From contig UBXV01000042.1 in NCBI GenBank assembly GCA_900469625.1, positions 148,980 to 212,979 of the forward strand: a stretch of 64,000 nt of DNA. Reading direction: 5' to 3'. A model generated the notes under the pieces. It was not told where the DNA came from. It saw only the letters and a program-made list of their open reading frames with translations, and ran no database searches. A program made the position numbers and the translations under genes. Source of the stretch: Hyphomicrobiales bacterium (GTDB taxonomy: Bacteria; Pseudomonadota; Alphaproteobacteria; Rhizobiales; Rhizobiaceae). Positions 56,321 to 64,000 of this stretch are shown here, one piece after another. Every line of letters begins with the position of its first letter. Position 1 is the stretch's first letter.

Positions 56321-56350
56321 GACTGCGCGCATCGCACGACGCGCGCAGTC
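56321..56350. terminator. hairpin after carB
   Basis: GACTGCGCGC and GCGCGCAGTC form a perfect 10-bp stem with a 10-base loop, 10 bases downstream of the carB stop. There is no U-run. Confidence 0.55.
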
Positions 56351-56360
56351 AATCGTTCAA

Positions 56361-59852
<3,492 letters not shown>

Positions 59853-60070
59853 GGTCGGTCATCCGTTTCTAGCTGCGCGAAAAACCGGCCAAGGTGGGAG
59901 GTCACCGGCCGGGCACGCAATGATGGTCTTTTCAGGCTAGAAGCGGCTTATAGGCAAATGTATCTGCAAGCGAAACCCCGAAAATTCCGGAATCGACAGG
60001 AAAGCCGACATATTTCGCCATGCGCCTTTGCATGGTGTTGCGCAGCGGTCTCAAGGGCACTCGAACTGCG

Positions 60071-61099
60071 TCAAGCGGGGCGTGGCACCACCAAGACCTT
60101 GACCTCGCCGGCAGCAAGCGGATGCGCGATAACGCTGACCGCCTCATCAAGCGAGACGCGCCGAGAGATCAGCTTGTCGATCTCGATCGTGCCGGATGCC
60201 ACAAGGTCTGCCGCGCGGCGATGCGTGAAGGGATTGACGAAGGAACCGAGGACGCGCAGCTCGCGAAAGAGAATGTCGAAGGGTTCGATCTCGACCTTTT
60301 CGCCCTGCGGCATCACCCCGACAATGACGACCGTACCGCCCGATTTCGCAAGCCGAGTCGATTGCCTGACGGTCTCGGCGACGCCCGCACATTCGATCAC
60401 GACATCGACGCCGCCCGGTACAAGCCCGGCCTCACCGGTAATGGCCTCTATGATATCGCCCGCGGATGGATCGACTGTCGCCGTTGCCCCAACCTCTTCC
60501 GCGAGCCTGCGCTTTGAAGCCTGCCGCGTCGAAAGAATGACGGTCGTCGCACCCGCGAGGCGTGCCAGTTGCACTGTCAGCAGGCCGATCACCCCACCGC
60601 CGAGAACCACGACGGACGATCCGGCACGAATGCCGGAAAGATCGATGCCATGCAGGCAGCAGGCGAGGGGCTCGCAGAACGCGCCGTGAGCCGGATCGAG
60701 GCTCAGCGGGATTTCATGCGCCTGATTGCGTGGAACGATGACATAGTCGGCAAAGCCGCCATCGCGGTGGATGCCGATCGCGCCCAGAGCGTGACAAAGG
60801 TTGACCCTGCCGACGCGACATTGCGGGCAGCAGCCACAGGAAATGTTCGGGTCGCCAGTGATGCGGACGCCGATGGCGATATCGCTTACGTCCTTTCCGA
60901 CCGCTTCGACGATGCCGCAGAACTCGTGGCCGAGCGTGACCGGTGGCATCGATGGAAACTCGCCATGCAGAAGATGCCGGTCGGTGCCGCAGATGCCGCA
61001 AGCCTCGACGCGAACCAGAAGATCGCCGGGGCCCGGCGAGGGAATGTCCACCTCGCGCACGAAAAGATCGCCGATCGCCTCGAGCCGCAACGCCTTCAT
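60071..61099 (-). CDS. zinc-dependent medium-chain alcohol/polyol dehydrogenase
   Basis: A 342-residue MDR protein. ATG 61099 (MKALRLEAIGDL) has GAGG at a good distance, while the ATG two codons upstream is too close to it. Catalytic zinc ligands are in CGICGTDRHLLHG and LGHEFCGIVE, the structural zinc site is SCGCCPQCRVGRVNLC, and the NAD motif is VVLGGGVIGLLTVQLA. It resembles sorbitol/threonine-dehydrogenase-like enzymes; the substrate is not known. It is followed by carB after a 218-base gap on the same strand and may be an independent unit. Confidence 0.9.
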   Translation of the reverse strand: MKALRLEAIGDLFVREVDIPSPGPGDLLVRVEACGICGTDRHLLHGEFPSMPPVTLGHEFCGIVEAVGKDVSDIAIGVRITGDPNISCGCCPQCRVGRVNLCHALGAIGIHRDGGFADYVIVPRNQAHEIPLSLDPAHGAFCEPLACCLHGIDLSGIRAGSSVVVLGGGVIGLLTVQLARLAGATTVILSTRQASKRRLAEEVGATATVDPSAGDIIEAITGEAGLVPGGVDVVIECAGVAETVRQSTRLAKSGGTVVIVGVMPQGEKVEIEPFDILFRELRVLGSFVNPFTHRRAADLVASGTIEIDKLISRRVSLDEAVSVIAHPLAAGEVKVLVVPRPA

Positions 61100-61184
61100 G
61101 ACCATGCCTCACTCACCGGCTTCCCTTGAGGCGAATAGGATCGTCAAAGCGGGGCACGGTCAAGGATCCGATGAAGATTGGCGC

Positions 61185-62024
61185 TCAACCCCAGCGTTGC
61201 CGCACGGCCGCGGCATGGGTGCGACTGACCGGCACCTCAGTTCCATCCCCAAGCAGAATTGTCATGCGGCCGTTGTCGCGCACAAGCCGCGCGACATGCG
61301 CGTCGGCGACCCAATGGGAACGGTGCACCTGCAGCCCCGGCACCGCGCCGAGTTCGCCGAGCGCGTCGGCGAAACGCAAGAGGATAAGTTCGCGACCTGC
61401 CGTGGTGGTGACTTCCGTGTAATGATCGCTGACAGTCAGGTGCAGCGGCCAGCCGCGATTGACCGGTTTCAGCCGCAGAAGCAGCGGTATCCCGCCAGTC
61501 TCGCTCGAGCCGCCGGGGTCGGAGGGCTCCCGATTCGCGTCCATCCGGGGTCCCATTGTGGCAGCCCCGGTGTCGCTCGCTTCCAGCAGGTTATCGGTGT
61601 TCAGCGTCATCCAGGTCAGGGCGCAAAACAGCAGTGACAGCAACAGGCCGGTGGCAATGTCCGACAGCATGCCTCCTGGTGTCGGCGCCACCGCAAATGT
61701 CGCCGCCGCGAGCGCACTGGTGACGAGACCGATCGGGACACCCGCAACCGCCGCCCCGATCATCATGCGCGCGAAACCGGAGGCGACCCTTTCGCGCAGC
61801 AGGCCATTGGCAAGCACGGCCGAAACGATCGCAATCGCCCAGGTGGCGGCATGCAGAACGAGCCAGAACCCCAGCCTCGGCGCCGCCGCCAGCCGATCGG
61901 CGGTTCCATAGGGACCGGTGATCCAGAAGATCAGCACGACCGACGCAAAGGTCGCCCAGAAGCGAGGCGCCTTTGCGACAAGATGCAGTTCACGAAGCGT
62001 GGTTTGCAGAAGTGCGCGTTTCAC
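61185..62024 (-). CDS. membrane-bound LytTR DNA-binding regulator
   Basis: A 279-residue protein that joins an N-terminal membrane part to a C-terminal LytTR DNA-binding domain. Four hydrophobic segments lie at ~22-40 (WATFASVVLIFWITG), 52-72, 85-110 and 118-140. A polar linker (DANREPSDPGGSSETGG) follows, then LytTR from ~185: HLTVSDHYTEVTTTAGRELI, HRSHWVADAHVARLVRDNGR, VPVSRTHAAAVRQRW. With no receiver domain, the membrane part must sense the signal directly. It is divergent (89 bases) from the DUF2306 membrane protein, a possible target. Confidence 0.88.
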   Translation of the reverse strand: MKRALLQTTLRELHLVAKAPRFWATFASVVLIFWITGPYGTADRLAAAPRLGFWLVLHAATWAIAIVSAVLANGLLRERVASGFARMMIGAAVAGVPIGLVTSALAAATFAVAPTPGGMLSDIATGLLLSLLFCALTWMTLNTDNLLEASDTGAATMGPRMDANREPSDPGGSSETGGIPLLLRLKPVNRGWPLHLTVSDHYTEVTTTAGRELILLRFADALGELGAVPGLQVHRSHWVADAHVARLVRDNGRMTILLGDGTEVPVSRTHAAAVRQRWG

Positions 62025-62113
62025 GAAGTTTTCCGTCCGTTCCAGTCAAAGCATTTGAGCGCAGCGCCGGGGCCGCCGCAAGGTCGGGAAAGTCAACAAT
62101 CTGGAAGCCGCCC

Positions 62114-62635
62114 ATGACACTTGCGCCACTGCTCCATGCATCCTTTGCAATTCAGCTCCACGTGGCAACCGTCATTCCCGCCGCCATTCTCGGCGCCTGC
62201 TTGCTCGCACGTCCGAAGGGAACACGCATGCATCGGACGCTGGGCAAGATCTGGCTCGCGATCATGGTGGTCACGGCGTCCTCCACATTCTTCATTCATG
62301 AAATCAGGCTGGTCGGCGGCTTCAGCCCCATCCACCTTCTGTCGATCTATGTGCTCTTCGCCAGCTGGCAGGCGATCGCCGCCGCCCGACGCCACGACAT
62401 CGCCGCCCATCGCGTCCACGTCGCCGGCATGTATCTCGGCGGCATCGTCGTTGCCGGCCTCTTCACATTGCTGCCGGGGCGATTGATGCATGCGAGCCTT
62501 TTTGCCGGGCTATCGCGCTGGCAGGCTGTTGCGACGACGGTTTTGCTGGCTGCACTGCTGATAGGAGCAGGCATCCTCGCCATCCGTCAGGGCCGTCTCT
62601 TCAAGCGCGGCAAGTCCGCGAAAAGATTGGCATGA
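62114..62635 (+). CDS. DUF2306-family membrane protein
   Basis: A 173-residue protein starting at ATG 62114. It has about four membrane helices (HVATVIPAAILGACLLA; IWLAIMVVTASSTFFI; FSPIHLLSIYVLFASWQAI; MYLGGIVVAGLFTLLPG) and conserved HRTLGKIW, HEIRL and AHRVHVAGMY blocks, the histidines of which are typical of DUF2306 and could bind heme or metal. Function is not established. It is divergent from the membrane LytTR regulator, suggesting that the pair is a sensory unit. Confidence 0.82.
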   Translation: MTLAPLLHASFAIQLHVATVIPAAILGACLLARPKGTRMHRTLGKIWLAIMVVTASSTFFIHEIRLVGGFSPIHLLSIYVLFASWQAIAAARRHDIAAHRVHVAGMYLGGIVVAGLFTLLPGRLMHASLFAGLSRWQAVATTVLLAALLIGAGILAIRQGRLFKRGKSAKRLA

Positions 62636-62736
62636 TCGCAACCTTGCGGGCCTGATTGCGTTTTACAACTGCATTCGGCCCGGCTTATAAAAGATCTGAC
62701 CGATATTGCGTATCGACCACGCTGGGAGGACAGATC

Positions 62737-63684
62737 ATGGAATGGAAAGGCCGCCGCCAATCCGGAAACGTCGAGGACCAGCGCGGAGCGAGCCCCGGAG
62801 GCGGCCTGGGCGGCAATCCATTCGGCCGGGGCGGTGGCTTCCGCATGCCCGGCGGTGGCGGCGGCATGCGCGGCGCCGGCGGCGGCATGAGCTTCGGCAC
62901 CATCATCTTTCTCATCGCGCTCTACTTCATCCTGAAGGCCATGGGCATCGACATGCTGCAGGTGCTCGGCGGCGGCGGTGGTCCGGTCTCGCAACCGGGC
63001 TTCGAACAGAGCGACGGCTCGCCCGCACCGCGCGGATCGGCGCAGGAGGAGGAAATGAAAGCCTTCATGTCGACGGTACTTGCCGAAACCGAAGACACCT
63101 GGAACGGTATCTTCCAGGCGAGCGGCGAGCAGTATCAGGAGCCGAAGATGGTGCTGTTCAGCGGCTCCGTGCGCTCCGCCTGCGGCTTCGCTTCGGCCGC
63201 ATCCGGCCCGTTCTATTGCCCGGGTGACCGCAAGGTCTATCTCGACATGAGCTTCTTCGATGAGCTTGAACAGAAGTTCGGCGCGTCCGGCGACTTCGCG
63301 CAGGCCTATGTGGTTGCGCACGAAGTCGGCCACCACGTACAGAACCTGATCGGCGTCCTGCCGAAGTTCAACCAGATGCGCCAGTCGATGAGCGAGACCG
63401 AAGCCAACCAGATGTCGGTTCGCGTCGAGCTGCAGGCCGATTGCTTCGCCGGCGTCTGGGGCAAATACACCCAGCAGAAGGGCCTGCTGGAGCAGGGCGA
63501 CCTGGAAGAGGCGTTGAACGCCGCCACCCAGATCGGCGACGACACGCTGCAGAAGCGCATGCAGGGCTATGTCGTTCCCGAAAGCTTCAACCACGGCACA
63601 TCGGAGCAGCGCATGCGCTGGTTCAAGCGCGGTTTCGACAGCGGCAAGATGGCAGCCTGCGATACATTTTCGGGCCAAGTCTGA
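62737..63684 (+). CDS. neutral zinc metallopeptidase (YpfJ family)
   Basis: A 315-residue protein, start ATG 62737 (MEWKGRRQSGNVED). The first ~50 residues are Gly-rich and disordered; a single membrane helix (FGTIIFLIALYFILKAM) follows, so the catalytic part is placed in the periplasm. The zinc motif is VVAHEVGHHVQN (HExxH), with a third acidic ligand likely in VRVELQADCFAGVW. Two cysteine pairs (ACGFAS...FYCPG; DCFAG...ACDTF) may form disulfides. Known as putative neutral zinc metallopeptidase; the substrate is not known. Confidence 0.92.
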   Translation: MEWKGRRQSGNVEDQRGASPGGGLGGNPFGRGGGFRMPGGGGGMRGAGGGMSFGTIIFLIALYFILKAMGIDMLQVLGGGGGPVSQPGFEQSDGSPAPRGSAQEEEMKAFMSTVLAETEDTWNGIFQASGEQYQEPKMVLFSGSVRSACGFASAASGPFYCPGDRKVYLDMSFFDELEQKFGASGDFAQAYVVAHEVGHHVQNLIGVLPKFNQMRQSMSETEANQMSVRVELQADCFAGVWGKYTQQKGLLEQGDLEEALNAATQIGDDTLQKRMQGYVVPESFNHGTSEQRMRWFKRGFDSGKMAACDTFSGQV

Positions 63685-63712
63685 CGTCCTGAAGATCAGC
63701 TAAAGAACGCGA

Positions 63713-63738
63713 AGGGCCGGCAGCGATGCCGGCCTTTT
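63713..63738 (+). terminator. rho-independent terminator after metallopeptidase gene
   Basis: GGCCGGC (63715-63721) pairs with GCCGGCC (63728-63734), loop AGCGAT, followed by TTTT. It lies 28 bases after the stop. Confidence 0.8.
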
Positions 63739-64000
63739 CGATTAGGACCCGACCTTCGCAAGAACAGGCGCCTATCGCGCAAGCGAGTCCTCACAAAGGA
63801 ACATCCCTTGAGGCAACCAACGTTCACGGCTTACGTCCGTCCCATCGGACGCCGGCGCGCCGGGGAGGTGTCGGGAGCATCGATAAAGAAACGTGATTGT
63901 TCTCATAAGAAACTTTGAGACGTTCACGTATTGTTTCGGGCGAAATCATCCGTTACACCGAAATTGGCAACGTCGTTCACGTTCTGTCTCCGCGCTGGCG
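63739..64000. other. 262 bases at right edge without a recognised gene
   Basis: No reading frame with a ribosome site is seen. The last 150 bases are AT-richer than the rest (GATAAAGAAACGTGATTGTTC near 63880) and may be the promoter region of a gene beyond the edge. Confidence 0.4.

Overview
The window is high-GC alphaproteobacterial chromosome, most likely from Sinorhizobium/Ensifer in the Rhizobiaceae. The evidence is the gene content and order (sufS2-B-C-D-S1-X-A; gcvTHP; nrdJ; uvrA/ssb; gyrA; lsrB-trxB; lrp-lps-greA; carB), a B12-dependent ribonucleotide reductase, alphaproteobacterial LexA (GAAC-N7-GAAC) and Irr-like sites, CTTGAC-type promoters, and a tandem pair of AbcR-type small RNAs next to lsrB. 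This placement rests on recognising families and order, not on a database search. I saw no rRNA, tRNA, CRISPR array, insertion sequence, prophage or conjugative genes. The region is mostly core chromosome with a few accessory genes.

Layout. 1-2.9 kb: end of anmK, a membrane diguanylate cyclase and an alpha/beta hydrolase. 2.9-10.3 kb: the complete iron-sulfur operon sufS2-sufB-sufC-sufD-sufS1-sufX-sufA behind a CTTGAC promoter with an Irr-like element, closed by a strong terminator. 10.3-12.3 kb: soluble PAS histidine kinase and a stand-alone receiver. 12.3-17 kb: glycine cleavage genes gcvT-gcvH-gcvP behind a tandem glycine riboswitch. 17-21.8 kb: two exported proteins probably linked to copper, small hypothetical proteins, and the cbpA/cbpM co-chaperone pair. 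21.9-26.3 kb: large catalase katE, a PHB-depolymerase-family esterase and an acetyltransferase. 26.4-30.4 kb: nrdJ with paired NrdR boxes. 31-36.1 kb: a DUF72 protein, an acetyltransferase frameshifted by a 10-bp tandem duplication, uvrA, a LexA box and ssb. 36.2-40 kb: marC and gyrA. 40-46.7 kb: accessory and regulatory genes (LysR/epimerase, lytic transglycosylase, acetyltransferase/XRE-cupin, antibiotic kinase-like protein, ArsR/Old Yellow Enzyme). 46.7-54 kb: tandem AbcR RNAs, lsrB, trxB, lrp, LPS-core glycosyltransferases and greA. 54-64 kb: an MFS exporter behind a SoxR-box-like promoter, carB, a zinc dehydrogenase, a membrane LytTR protein and a neutral zinc metallopeptidase.

How the parts fit. 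Several units answer iron or redox state: suf (Irr-like site), trxB and lsrB, katE, the MFS gene (SoxR-like operator), and ArsR/OYE (repeated TATCG operator). DNA replication and repair genes (nrdJ, uvrA, ssb, gyrA) carry their own NrdR and LexA sites. The most informative non-coding items are the AbcR pair with a palindrome upstream of only one copy, the 10-bp frameshifting duplication in the gene after uvrA, the SoxR-like operator at 54.29 kb and the Irr-like element at 2.94 kb. I did not find a wholly new multigene system; the novelty here is at the level of regulation and gene decay.
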